A stretch of 64,000 nt of DNA from the NCBI GenBank assembly GCA_944325545.1, contig CALVAM010000002.1, positions 92,669 through 156,668 of the forward strand, in the 5' to 3' direction. The position numbers and the translations under genes are program-made. The notes beneath the pieces were generated by a model that saw only the letters and a program-made list of their open reading frames with translations, was not told the origin of the DNA and ran no database searches. Numbering within the stretch: position 1 is the stretch's first letter; every line of letters begins with the position of its first letter. This document shows, one piece after another, positions 8,685 to 15,847 of the stretch. This DNA is from Candidatus Gastranaerophilales bacterium (GTDB lineage Bacteria; Cyanobacteriota; Vampirovibrionia; Gastranaerophilales; Gastranaerophilaceae).

Positions 8685-10316
8685 CTATCTTTGCCAAAAA
8701 TGTTTCTTTTTAACTTTATTTTTTAGGCAATTTTTAGCAAAATCAATTGCGTCTGTTTCATTTAAGAAAACCTTATCCTCACCAATTTGAGAAATTATGT
8801 TGTGATTTTTTAATTGCTTTAAAACATCTTCATTATTTAACACAAGCAAAATTTTAATTTTTTGAGCCTGTAATCTTATTATGATATCTTCTAAAGCAAA
8901 TATTGCAGAAATATCCAGTAAATTATCAGAAGAATAATCTAAAATAAGATATTTTGTTCCCCAAATATCTTCAAATTGTGAAATTAATTGGGTAGCTGAA
9001 CCGAAGAAAAACTGACCGTCAATATGCACAACTCTTATTTTATGCTTATAATCTTTATCCAATAATTTTTCTAATTTTATAATATCTTTGTCATAAATTT
9101 GTTTATGTACAAGTTTTGCACTATCAGCAATTCTTTTAGCATAAAGTAGAGCTGCACAAGTAATTCCAGCTCCTACTGCAACAATAAGATTATAAAATAC
9201 GGTTAATAAAAATACCAAAGATAATACATATAAATCATCTTTTGGAGCATATTTTATAACTTTCAAAAGCTTCATATCAATAATATCGTATCCGATTTTA
9301 ATTAAAATCCCCGCTAAAACGGCAAGAGGAATTTCAGCCACAAATCCTGAAAATTGAAATAACAATAAAAGTAAAATAATTGGATTAATTATTGTTGTAA
9401 GTTTAGTAGTAGAGCCTGTATTAATCGCAGCAACAGTTCTCATAGTGGCAGCAGATCCAGGAAGAGAACCTGTTAGGGCACAAAAAATATTTCCGATACC
9501 TTGTGAAATTAACATTCTTTTAGAAGAAGTTTTGGTTTTTGTTAAAGAATCAGCTACAAGCGTTGTTAAAAGGCTTTCAGAAGATAATACAATCGCTAAA
9601 ATTACAGAATAATGCAAATATGTAATTAATTCTTTTAAATGGATTTGAGGAATTACAATTTGTGGAAAATCAATCGAAATTTGTGAAATTTTTTCAACAT
9701 TCAATCCCATTTTTATAGAAATAATTGTACAAATAATAAGTGCAATTGCTTGAGATGGAATAATTTTATTAAATCTCTTTGGAATAGAAAATACTATCAA
9801 AAGAGTTAACGCTCCAATAAAAAGTGCATGATAGTTAATAGAACTAAAATTGTGTAAAAATGCATTCAAACTTGAAATAGTATTCGACATAATCGGACAT
9901 CCGATTAGCGGATTTAATTGCATAATTATAATAATAAATCCAATACCATTCATAAATCCTGAAATTACAGGATAAGGAACATATTTAACAATTGATGGGA
10001 GAGATGTCATTCCAAGAATAATTTGTAAAATAGCAGCAATAAGGATAACTAAAATTATTGTTGAAATATTAGCGTTCAAAGCAGCCATCATTGAAGCGAT
10101 AACAATAGTAACAGGTCCTGTAATTCCTGAAATTAGAGGAACTTTACCGCCTAAAATTCCTGCAACAAAACAAAGAATAATAGCCCCCCAAACACCTGCA
10201 CTAGCTCCAAGTCCTGTTGCAACACCAAAAGCTAAAGCTTGAGGAAGAGCGACAATAGCAGAATTTAAAGCTCCTAGAGTATCTCCTGCAAGAATTTTTA
10301 ATCTTGTTTTAATCAT
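8685..10316 (-). CDS. SulP family inorganic anion transporter with STAS domain
   Basis: This 543-residue inner-membrane transporter belongs to the SulP/SLC26 family. It has about 11-12 hydrophobic helices over residues 10-410, including the PQALAFGVATGLG segment of the first helices and the GLPGSAATMRT-like segment near residue 285. A cytoplasmic STAS domain follows at about 435-540. Likely substrates are sulfate, bicarbonate or other oxyanions; the sequence does not decide. Its stop lies four bases from the stop of the HD gene, so the two genes are convergent without an obvious terminator. Upstream begins the first repeat island. Confidence 0.9.
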   Translation of the reverse strand: MIKTRLKILAGDTLGALNSAIVALPQALAFGVATGLGASAGVWGAIILCFVAGILGGKVPLISGITGPVTIVIASMMAALNANISTIILVILIAAILQIILGMTSLPSIVKYVPYPVISGFMNGIGFIIIIMQLNPLIGCPIMSNTISSLNAFLHNFSSINYHALFIGALTLLIVFSIPKRFNKIIPSQAIALIICTIISIKMGLNVEKISQISIDFPQIVIPQIHLKELITYLHYSVILAIVLSSESLLTTLVADSLTKTKTSSKRMLISQGIGNIFCALTGSLPGSAATMRTVAAINTGSTTKLTTIINPIILLLLLFQFSGFVAEIPLAVLAGILIKIGYDIIDMKLLKVIKYAPKDDLYVLSLVFLLTVFYNLIVAVGAGITCAALLYAKRIADSAKLVHKQIYDKDIIKLEKLLDKDYKHKIRVVHIDGQFFFGSATQLISQFEDIWGTKYLILDYSSDNLLDISAIFALEDIIIRLQAQKIKILLVLNNEDVLKQLKNHNIISQIGEDKVFLNETDAIDFAKNCLKNKVKKKHFWQR

Positions 10317-10351
10317 AAATTAATCTTAACATAAAAGATTCCATTTTAAAT

Positions 10352-10417
10352 TAGTGATTAGTGACTAGTGAGTAGTGACTAGTGAGTAGTGACTAGTGAG
10401 TAGTGAATAGTGAGTAG
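10352..10417 (+). repeat. Tandem heptamer array, nine TAGTGAN units
   Basis: Nine consecutive 7-base units TAGTGA plus a variable base (T, C, G, C, G, C, G, A, G) run from 10352 to 10414 and end in TAG. Because the period is seven, the TAG and TGA stops fall in all three plus-strand frames. Confidence 0.9.
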
Positions 10418-10457
10418 AAATTTATTATTAACTTTTTCTAAACTTCTCAACTTATAA
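10400..10457 (+). repeat. Left arm of a long inverted repeat around the XRE gene
   Basis: From the end of the heptamer array to CTTATAA this arm is nearly the reverse complement of 11378-11445. I count one difference across the roughly 59 bases. The arms enclose about 920 bases including the XRE gene and the 45-residue ORF. Confidence 0.8.
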
Positions 10458-10458
10458 A

Positions 10459-10497
10459 TACGTCACCCTGAATTCATTTCAGGGTCTTATAAATTAG
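10459..10497 (+). repeat. Palindromic repeat, ACCCTGAA/TTCAGGGT family, copy 1
   Basis: ACCCTGAA (10465-10472), a 5-base loop, then TTCAGGGT (10478-10485) form a perfect 8-bp stem. CTTATAAATTAG follows. Other copies are at 11184-11204 and, inverted, at 63037-63057. Confidence 0.85.
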
Positions 10498-10504
10498 TTT
10501 GTAG

Positions 10505-10522
10505 GGTGCAATTTTTTGCACC
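10505..10522. repeat. GGTGCAA/TTGCACC hairpin, copy 1
   Basis: A perfect 7-bp stem with a 4-base T loop, preceded by GTAGG. Confidence 0.85.
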
Positions 10523-10537
10523 AAAATCTTATATTTA

Positions 10538-10566
10538 GTGAATAGTGATTAGTGAGTAGTGAATAG
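10538..10566 (+). repeat. Short TAGTGAN heptamer array
   Basis: Four TAGTGAN units followed by TAGAAATTTATTATTAAC, the same context as the main array at 10352. Confidence 0.8.
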
Positions 10567-10616
10567 AAATTTATTATTAACTTTTTCTCAATTCCTCAAC
10601 TTCTCAATAATTGTAG

Positions 10617-10634
10617 GGTGCAATTATTTGCACC
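10617..10634. repeat. GGTGCAA/TTGCACC hairpin, copy 2
   Basis: Perfect 7-bp stem with loop TTAT. It is followed by an AAATCTTATATT segment and a third heptamer run at about 10648-10671. Confidence 0.85.
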
Positions 10635-10717
10635 TAAATCTTATATTTAGTGATTAGTGAATAGTGAGTAGAAATTATTTATTGCAACCTGCTTTTTAAC
10701 AAAACAAACCCAATGTT

Positions 10718-10927
10718 CTATTCAAAATCTGCTAATTTGTAAAATTCTATTTCTAATACATCTGCAAGTTCAAATAATTTTCTAAGACTCATATATTTTT
10801 GTCCTTTCTCTACCCTGCAAATATATTCTTTTGAGAAATCAAGTTTCTCTGCTAAAACTTCTTGAGTTAACATTTTAGCTTCTCTATATTTTTTTATATT
10901 TTGTCCTAATTTTTTTATTCTTGACAT
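10718..10927 (-). CDS. Small XRE-family transcriptional regulator
   Basis: This 69-residue protein is essentially a single helix-turn-helix_3 domain. Residues about 8-62 carry the pattern GQNIKKYREAKMLTQEVLAEKL, then FSKEYICRVEKG for the recognition helix. It has no sensor or catalytic domain, the size of a phage- or toxin-antitoxin-type repressor. It lies alone inside the first repeat island and is divergent from a 45-residue ORF. Two direct repeats in the shared intergenic region begin two bases upstream of its ATG and would cover its Shine-Dalgarno-like TAGGT, suggesting autorepression. The target is not known. Confidence 0.85.
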   Translation of the reverse strand: MSRIKKLGQNIKKYREAKMLTQEVLAEKLDFSKEYICRVEKGQKYMSLRKLFELADVLEIEFYKLADFE

Positions 10928-10928
10928 A

Positions 10929-10978
10929 TGACCTATTTTTCCACATAATATAAATTAAGTCATTGACCTATTTGTCCA
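10929..10978. promoter_or_regulatory. Candidate XRE operator: two direct repeats in the divergent promoter
   Basis: TGACCTATTTTTCCA at 10929-10943 and TGACCTATTTGTCCA at 10964-10978 differ at one base in 15 and are 35 bp apart, about 3.3 helical turns. The first covers the region just upstream of the XRE start. The second includes a TTGACC that could be the -35 of the divergent ORF. Operator function is inferred. Confidence 0.6.
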
Positions 10979-11001
10979 AAGTAAAAATTATAGGATTTTT
11001 T

Positions 11002-11139
11002 ATGAATAAAAAATTTAGAATTATTAAAAATATGTTATCTTATTTGATTTTAGTAAGTGAAACTGTAGATAAAAACACACCACTAAAAGATGTGCGAGAA
11101 TTTTTTATTAGCATGTATCAACTTATAGATGAACAGTAA
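11002..11139 (+). CDS. 45-residue hypothetical protein divergent from the XRE regulator
   Basis: An ORF of 45 codons with an ATG at 11002 and an AGGA seven bases upstream. The product starts with a basic stretch (MNKKFRIIKN), then has a short hydrophobic stretch and an acidic C-terminal part. I know no family for it. Support comes from its placement downstream of a promoter-like TTGACC and the shared operator-like repeats with the XRE gene. It could be a small effector or a fragment of a larger gene. Confidence 0.45.
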   Translation: MNKKFRIIKNMLSYLILVSETVDKNTPLKDVREFFISMYQLIDEQ

Positions 11140-11143
11140 GTAA

Positions 11144-11161
11144 GGTGCAAAAAATTGCACC
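11144..11161. repeat. GGTGCAA/TTGCACC hairpin, copy 3
   Basis: Perfect 7-bp stem, loop AAAA, followed by CTACGTACTTA. It begins five bases after the stop of the 45-residue ORF and could end its transcript, though no T-run follows. Confidence 0.85.
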
Positions 11162-11178
11162 CTACGTACTTAAAAAAT

Positions 11179-11275
11179 ACGTCACCCTGAATTCATTTCA
11201 GGGTCTTATAAATTAGAAAATAAAACTACAAGTGTGTAAGATTCCGAAATAAATTCGGAATGACAAAATAAATGA
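11179..11275 (+). repeat. 97-bp composite repeat (two palindromes), copy 1
   Basis: It contains the ACCCTGAA/TTCAGGGT hairpin (11184-11204), a linker, and an ATTCCGAA/TTCGGAAT hairpin (11241-11261). The reverse complement occurs at 62966-63062 with two differences by hand alignment. Confidence 0.88.
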
Positions 11276-11279
11276 TTAA

Positions 11280-11311
11280 AATGTAGTAGGTTGGGTGAAA
11301 CTCAACAAAAA
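11280..11311 (+). repeat. GTAGTAGGTTGGGTGAAAC repeat, copy 1
   Basis: GTAGTAGGTTGGGTGAAAC then CTCAACAAAAACTT. A second copy, with CCCCACAAAACTT, is at 63898-63929, also beside a heptamer array. Confidence 0.75.
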
Positions 11312-11314
11312 CTT

Positions 11315-11340
11315 CTATTCACTATTCACTAATCACTAAA
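11315..11340 (-). repeat. Heptamer array on the minus strand
   Basis: Successive TTCACTA and ATCACTA units, the reverse complement of TAGTGAN, followed by AATATAAGATTT and hairpin copy 4. Confidence 0.8.
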
Positions 11341-11351
11341 TATAAGATTTA

Positions 11352-11369
11352 GGTGCAAAAAATTGCACC
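11352..11369. repeat. GGTGCAA/TTGCACC hairpin, copy 4
   Basis: Perfect 7-bp stem, loop AAAA, followed by CTACGTACTTATAAG as at copy 3. Confidence 0.85.
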
Positions 11370-11377
11370 CTACGTAC

Positions 11378-11448
11378 TTATAAGTTGAGAAGTTTAGAAA
11401 AAGTTAATAATAAATTTCTATTCACTATTCACTACTCACTATTCACTA
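11378..11448 (-). repeat. Right arm of the long inverted repeat, with heptamers
   Basis: From TTATAAGTTGAGAAG to the TTCACTA heptamers this segment is the inverted counterpart of 10400-10457, extending into the heptamer arrays on both sides. It ends about 50 bases before the hom start codon. Confidence 0.8.
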
Positions 11449-11471
11449 ATTGAACAAATAATTTATCTCCG

Positions 11472-11480
11472 TGTTATAAT
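11472..11480 (+). promoter_or_regulatory. Extended -10 promoter of hom
   Basis: TGTTATAAT sits 24 bases before the hom ATG, with AAGGAG in between. It lies just outside the right arm of the repeat island. Confidence 0.6.
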
Positions 11481-11503
11481 AAATTTTATTTAAGGAGAAG
11501 TGT

Positions 11504-12763
11504 ATGGCAAAATTAAAAATCGGTTTAATCGGTCTTGGAACAGTAGGTACTGGTGTTTATAAAACATTACAAGATATCAATAATGTAGAAATTGTAAAAA
11601 TTGCAGTAAAAAATATTAACAAACCTCGTTCAGTAAATGTTCCAACAACGATGATGACTGATAATCCATATGAAATCGTAAATGATCCTTCTATCGATGT
11701 TGTTGTAGAACTTATTGGCGGTGTAAATCCGACTTGGGATTATTTAGAAACAGCTATTAAAAACGGGAAGCATATAGTTACTGCTAATAAAGAATTATTA
11801 GCTAAAAAAGGTGAGGAATTATTCAATTTAGCAGAAAAATACAACCGTGTTGTTTTATATGAAGCAGCAATCGCTGGTGGTATTCCAATTATCATGCCTG
11901 TAAAAACTATACTTGCTGGCAATAAAATCAATAAAATACAAGCAATATTAAATGGAACAACAAATTATATTTTAACAAATATGGATGTTAACGGTTCATC
12001 ATATGACGAAGTATTAAAAAAATCCCAAGAACTTGGTTATGCAGAAACTGACCCAACAGGCGATGTTGAAGGATTTGATGCAGCTTATAAAATAACAACT
12101 CTTGCAACAATAGCATTCAAAAAAAGAGTAAAATTAGAAAATGTATATAGAGAAGGTATAACAAAAATTCGCAGAGAAGATATGAAAAATGCGAATGAAT
12201 TGGGTTACAAAATAAAATTAATAGCAAGTGCAACTATAGATGAAACCAATAATGCAGATGTAAGAGTTCATCCAATGTTGGTTTCTAAAAATAATATGCT
12301 TGCACATATTGATTATGTAACTAACGCCGTAAAAATAAAGGGTCATCCGATTGGTGACATAGTTTTATCAGGACCGGGAGCAGGAGAATTTCCGACCGCG
12401 AGTTCTGTTGTAGGAGATATTTTAGCTATAGCTTCAGAATTTGGAAGAACAGATTATATGTTGCCAATGATGAGATGTAATCATACTGAAGCTGCAAATC
12501 CTGTTAAAATAGATGATACTTTTAATAAATACTATATTTCAATAACAGCTCCAAATGCGATAGGTATTATTGCAAAAATCGGCACAATTTGTGCTAGTAA
12601 AAATATAAGTCTTTCAAGTATAATGCAAAAAGAAGTTTCCGGTGATAATAATGCAGATATCATTGTGATTACAGAATCTTGTCAGGAAAAACTAATAAAA
12701 GAAGTTGTTGAAGAATTAAAAGATTGCACAGTAAACAGTCTAATAAGAGTAGCAGAGGGGTAA
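11504..12763 (+). CDS. hom: Homoserine dehydrogenase
   Basis: This 419-residue enzyme reduces aspartate semialdehyde to homoserine with NAD(P)H, the branch point to threonine and methionine. The Rossmann motif GLGTVG is at residues 10-15. The catalytic domain has ELIGG, TANKELLA and LNGTTNYIL, and the substrate-binding segment is GYAETDPTGDVEGFDAAYK. A C-terminal ACT domain (about 345-415) implies threonine feedback inhibition. There is no fused aspartokinase. AAGGAG precedes the ATG. thrC follows 33 bases downstream; the homoserine kinase thrB needed between them is not in the window. Confidence 0.96.
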   Translation: MAKLKIGLIGLGTVGTGVYKTLQDINNVEIVKIAVKNINKPRSVNVPTTMMTDNPYEIVNDPSIDVVVELIGGVNPTWDYLETAIKNGKHIVTANKELLAKKGEELFNLAEKYNRVVLYEAAIAGGIPIIMPVKTILAGNKINKIQAILNGTTNYILTNMDVNGSSYDEVLKKSQELGYAETDPTGDVEGFDAAYKITTLATIAFKKRVKLENVYREGITKIRREDMKNANELGYKIKLIASATIDETNNADVRVHPMLVSKNNMLAHIDYVTNAVKIKGHPIGDIVLSGPGAGEFPTASSVVGDILAIASEFGRTDYMLPMMRCNHTEAANPVKIDDTFNKYYISITAPNAIGIIAKIGTICASKNISLSSIMQKEVSGDNNADIIVITESCQEKLIKEVVEELKDCTVNSLIRVAEG

Positions 12764-12796
12764 AGGGTTAAAGGGGTAAAAGAAAGGTAAATTAAT

Positions 12797-13864
12797 ATGG
12801 AAAAAATGTATTATCAAGGACTTATTAACAGATACAAAAAATATTTGCCGGTAAATGAAAACACGCCAATAGTGACTTTAAACGAAGGAAATACTCCTTT
12901 AATAAAAGCTGATAATTTAGCAAAAAAAATTGGTCTTGAAGCTAATATTTATTTAAAATTTGAGGGATGCAATCCAACAGGAAGCTTTAAAGATCGTGGA
13001 ATGACAATGGCTGTTACTAAAGCAAAAGAAGCAGGAGCAAACGCTATTATATGTGCTTCAACAGGTAATACTTCAGCTTCAGCTGCTGCATATGGTGCAA
13101 AAGCAGGAATCAAAACATTTGTATTGATTCCTGACGGGTATATTGCTTTAGGGAAATTATCTCAAGCAATGATGTACGGTGCAGAAATTATTGCTATTCA
13201 AGGAAATTTTGACCAAGCACTTGATTGCGTAAGAGAGATTTCCGCAACACATCCTATTACTTTAGTAAATTCAGTTAACCCATATAGAATAGAAGGACAA
13301 AAAACAGGGGCATTTGAAATTTGTGATGCATTAGGCAAAGCTCCTGAATATCACTTTATACCTGTAGGAAATGCCGGAAACATAACTGCATATTGGAAAG
13401 GTTATAAAGAATATCATTCAGAAGGAATTATTAAAGCATTACCCAAAATGATGGGCTACGAAGCAGAAGGTTCTGCAGCAATCGTCAGAGGTGAAAGAAT
13501 CTTAAAACCTGAAACTTTAGCAACTGCAATAAGAATCGGAAACCCTGCAAGTTGGAAACAAGCAGAAGCAGCCAGAGATGAAAGCTGTGGAAAAATCGGC
13601 TGCGTTTGTGATGAAAAAATCGTAGAAGCGTATAAAATGTTAGCATCAACAGAAGGTATTTTATGTGAACCTGCCAGTGCAGCATCTGTTGCAGGTTTAA
13701 TTCAAGCACATTCTCAAGGTCTTGTTAAAGAAGGTTCTGATATCGTTTGTATTTTAACCGGAAACGGATTAAAAGATCCTGATAATGCGATTAAATATTC
13801 AAATTCTGATGTTAAAAAGACATCTTCTGAAATAAAAGACGTATTAAAAGCAATGGGAATGTAA
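12797..13864 (+). CDS. thrC: Threonine synthase
   Basis: This 355-residue PLP enzyme converts O-phosphohomoserine to threonine. The PLP lysine is K65 in GSFKDRGM. The cofactor phosphate loop is GNAGN, and [16 protein letters not shown] matches the family. The size is that of the short (bacterial/archaeal) threonine synthases. The 33-base gap after hom is odd: it holds near-repeats of AAGGGGTTAAA/AAGGGGTAAAA before the AAAGG ribosome site. proB follows three bases after the stop, so hom-thrC-proB form one transcription unit. Confidence 0.95.
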   Translation: MEKMYYQGLINRYKKYLPVNENTPIVTLNEGNTPLIKADNLAKKIGLEANIYLKFEGCNPTGSFKDRGMTMAVTKAKEAGANAIICASTGNTSASAAAYGAKAGIKTFVLIPDGYIALGKLSQAMMYGAEIIAIQGNFDQALDCVREISATHPITLVNSVNPYRIEGQKTGAFEICDALGKAPEYHFIPVGNAGNITAYWKGYKEYHSEGIIKALPKMMGYEAEGSAAIVRGERILKPETLATAIRIGNPASWKQAEAARDESCGKIGCVCDEKIVEAYKMLASTEGILCEPASAASVAGLIQAHSQGLVKEGSDIVCILTGNGLKDPDNAIKYSNSDVKKTSSEIKDVLKAMGM

Positions 13865-13867
13865 TTT

Positions 13868-15013
13868 ATGGAAAGAGAAGAATTTGTTAGTGCTAAGAGA
13901 ATTGTAATAAAACTTGGAACAAATGTTTTACGAAACGAAGACGGAGAAGTTGCAATTTCGAGGATTTATTCTTTCATTGAAGATATGGCAAAACTTGTTA
14001 AACAAGGAAAAGAGGTTATTCTTGTAACAAGTGGGGCAGTTGGGTTAGGAAAGAAAAAATTGAATCTTGAATCTACTGCAGAAGACGGAGTTAAGCAAGC
14101 TTGTGCTGCTATTGGACAAAGTCGTTTAATGTCTTTTTATGAAAACGGGTTTGGAATTTATGACATTCCAATCGCTCAAATTCTTTTAACAGAAGACGAT
14201 TTTTCTCTTAGACACAGATATTTGAGCCTTAGAACAACTTTAAATAAAATACTTGAATTTGGAGTTGTTCCAATTATTAACCAAAATGATACAGTTTCAA
14301 CGATCAAAATGAACACTGTTTTATCAGGTATGAAAACTTGTTTTTCTGATAATGATAAATTATCAGCTTTGGTTTCGAGTGAATTAGATGCTGATTTATT
14401 AATACTTCTTTCTGATATAAACGGACTTTATACAGCCAATCCGAAAGAAGATCCAAAAGCTGAATTAATTAAGGAGGTAGATGGAGTTACTGATGATATT
14501 ATGGCATTAGGTACCGACGCATCAGAAGGTGGTCGTGGCGGTATGAGAACAAAACTTGAAGCTGCTAAATTGGTTACACGATTTGGCGGTAAAGTTCTTA
14601 TTGCTAATGGGAAAATACCTTACGTAATAAGTAAAATCTTTGATAAAGAAGATATTGGAACAATGTTTTTACCTACAAGCGAAAATCTTTCTGATAAAAA
14701 ACGTTGGATAGGTTATGCAACAAATATTAGAGGACAATTAATCGTTAACCAAGGTGCTAAAAAAGCTATTTTGGAACAATATTCAAGTCTTTTACCGATT
14801 GGAATTTTAAATGTAATAAATGATTTCAAACAAGGAGAAGTTGTTTCAATTTGTGATGAAAATAATGTGGAAATTGCTAGAGGAATGGTAAACTATAGTT
14901 CTGAAGAATGTAGGAAAATAGTTGGAGCTCATTCTGATAACATTGAAGCGATTTTAGGTTATAAAAATTATGATGCCGTTATTACAAGAGATAATATTAC
15001 CGGTTTATTATAA
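13868..15013 (+). CDS. proB: Glutamate 5-kinase
   Basis: This 381-residue enzyme phosphorylates the gamma-carboxyl of glutamate, the first step of proline synthesis. The amino-acid-kinase domain covers about residues 1-260, with VIKLGTNVLR at the start, VTSGAVGLG (about 55), INQNDTVST and the GGRGGMRTKLEAAK loop near 220. A PUA domain follows (about 285-365). The length fits the two-domain form known from E. coli and cyanobacteria. proA is not in the window. Confidence 0.95.
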   Translation: MEREEFVSAKRIVIKLGTNVLRNEDGEVAISRIYSFIEDMAKLVKQGKEVILVTSGAVGLGKKKLNLESTAEDGVKQACAAIGQSRLMSFYENGFGIYDIPIAQILLTEDDFSLRHRYLSLRTTLNKILEFGVVPIINQNDTVSTIKMNTVLSGMKTCFSDNDKLSALVSSELDADLLILLSDINGLYTANPKEDPKAELIKEVDGVTDDIMALGTDASEGGRGGMRTKLEAAKLVTRFGGKVLIANGKIPYVISKIFDKEDIGTMFLPTSENLSDKKRWIGYATNIRGQLIVNQGAKKAILEQYSSLLPIGILNVINDFKQGEVVSICDENNVEIARGMVNYSSEECRKIVGAHSDNIEAILGYKNYDAVITRDNITGLL

Positions 15014-15049
15014 TTTTTTTAGATGTATAATTTATAGGGGAATTTGAAT

Positions 15050-15844
15050 ATGCAGGATACAATAGAGAGAAAATCAATAAAAAATATCGATTTTAACTGC
15101 GATTTGGCTCAAGCTTACGGGATATACAAAAATAGTCAAGAATATCAACTTTTGGATTATGTAAGTTCTGTAAATATATCTTGCGGGTTTCATGCCGGAG
15201 ATCCGATGAGTATTAAAGAAGCAATGCTTAAGGCTAAAGAAAAAAATGTCGCAATTGGTGCTCATATTGGTTTTAATGATATTCAAGGATTTGGCTATCG
15301 TCCGGTTGAATTAAAAGATGAAGAATTAGAAGCTTTAGTAATCTATCAGGTTGGAGCAATCATGTCTTTTGCAAAAGCTTTTGGGTTGGGTATTGAACAC
15401 GTTAGACCGCACGGTGCAATGTATAAAATGGCAGGTGAAGATTTTACATTTTCTACTGTGATTGCAAAAGCAATTAAAAAATGTTCTGATTGGCTTGTTT
15501 ATTATGCTCCGGCTGGTGAGGTGACTCAAAAAGTTGGGGATTACGTTAATATTCAAGTTGCTCAAGAAATCAGTTTAGAAAAAACTTATAGAGAAGATTT
15601 ATCTATTGATTATTCAATTCCTGATAATACAAATAATTATGAAATGATAAAAAGATTTCAACATTTATTGCATACTTCACAAATTAGAAATAATTTAGGC
15701 GGAATGAATTTTGTTGAAGTTGATACAATACATTTTTCTAATAAATACAAAAATTCTTTAGAATTAATACAACAAGCAAGGAATTTAATAACTCCTGCTC
15801 CAGTAAATTATATTAATGCAAAAGCTTCCGGATGGGTGGATTAG
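15050..15844 (+). CDS. pxpA: 5-oxoprolinase subunit A (LamB/YcsF family)
   Basis: This 264-residue LamB/YcsF protein is known in other bacteria as subunit A of the ATP-dependent 5-oxoprolinase PxpABC, which opens pyroglutamate to glutamate. Family motifs are IDFNCDLAQAYG near the N-terminus, SCGFHAGDP, GAHIGF and VRPHGAMY. The ATG at 15050 is chosen over a TTG at 15044 because the AGGGGA at 15036-15041 is correctly spaced only for the ATG. Subunits pxpB and pxpC are absent nearby, so the complex may be encoded elsewhere or the protein may act differently. Its place after proB fits glutamate metabolism. Confidence 0.88.
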   Translation: MQDTIERKSIKNIDFNCDLAQAYGIYKNSQEYQLLDYVSSVNISCGFHAGDPMSIKEAMLKAKEKNVAIGAHIGFNDIQGFGYRPVELKDEELEALVIYQVGAIMSFAKAFGLGIEHVRPHGAMYKMAGEDFTFSTVIAKAIKKCSDWLVYYAPAGEVTQKVGDYVNIQVAQEISLEKTYREDLSIDYSIPDNTNNYEMIKRFQHLLHTSQIRNNLGGMNFVEVDTIHFSNKYKNSLELIQQARNLITPAPVNYINAKASGWVD

Positions 15845-15847
15845 ATT

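Larger units (their letters stand above)
10317..10717. repeat. Repeat island 1, left part (no gene)
   Basis: This 400-base gap holds no credible gene. It contains three staggered copies of one compound unit: a run of TAGTGAN heptamers, then AGAAATTTATTATTAAC and a T-rich strand, then palindromes (GGTGCAA/TTGCACC hairpins and an ACCCTGAA/TTCAGGGT hairpin), then the next heptamer run. Units begin near 10352, 10538 and 10648. Confidence 0.85.

Noticed and set aside
8605..8790. 61-codon plus-strand ORF
   Set aside because: It overlaps the HD gene's 3' end and the SulP gene's 3' end in other frames, with no ribosome site and no domain.
10352..10671. CRISPR-like array
   Set aside because: The repeated units are 7 bases and contiguous, with no unique spacers of constant length and no cas genes in the window.
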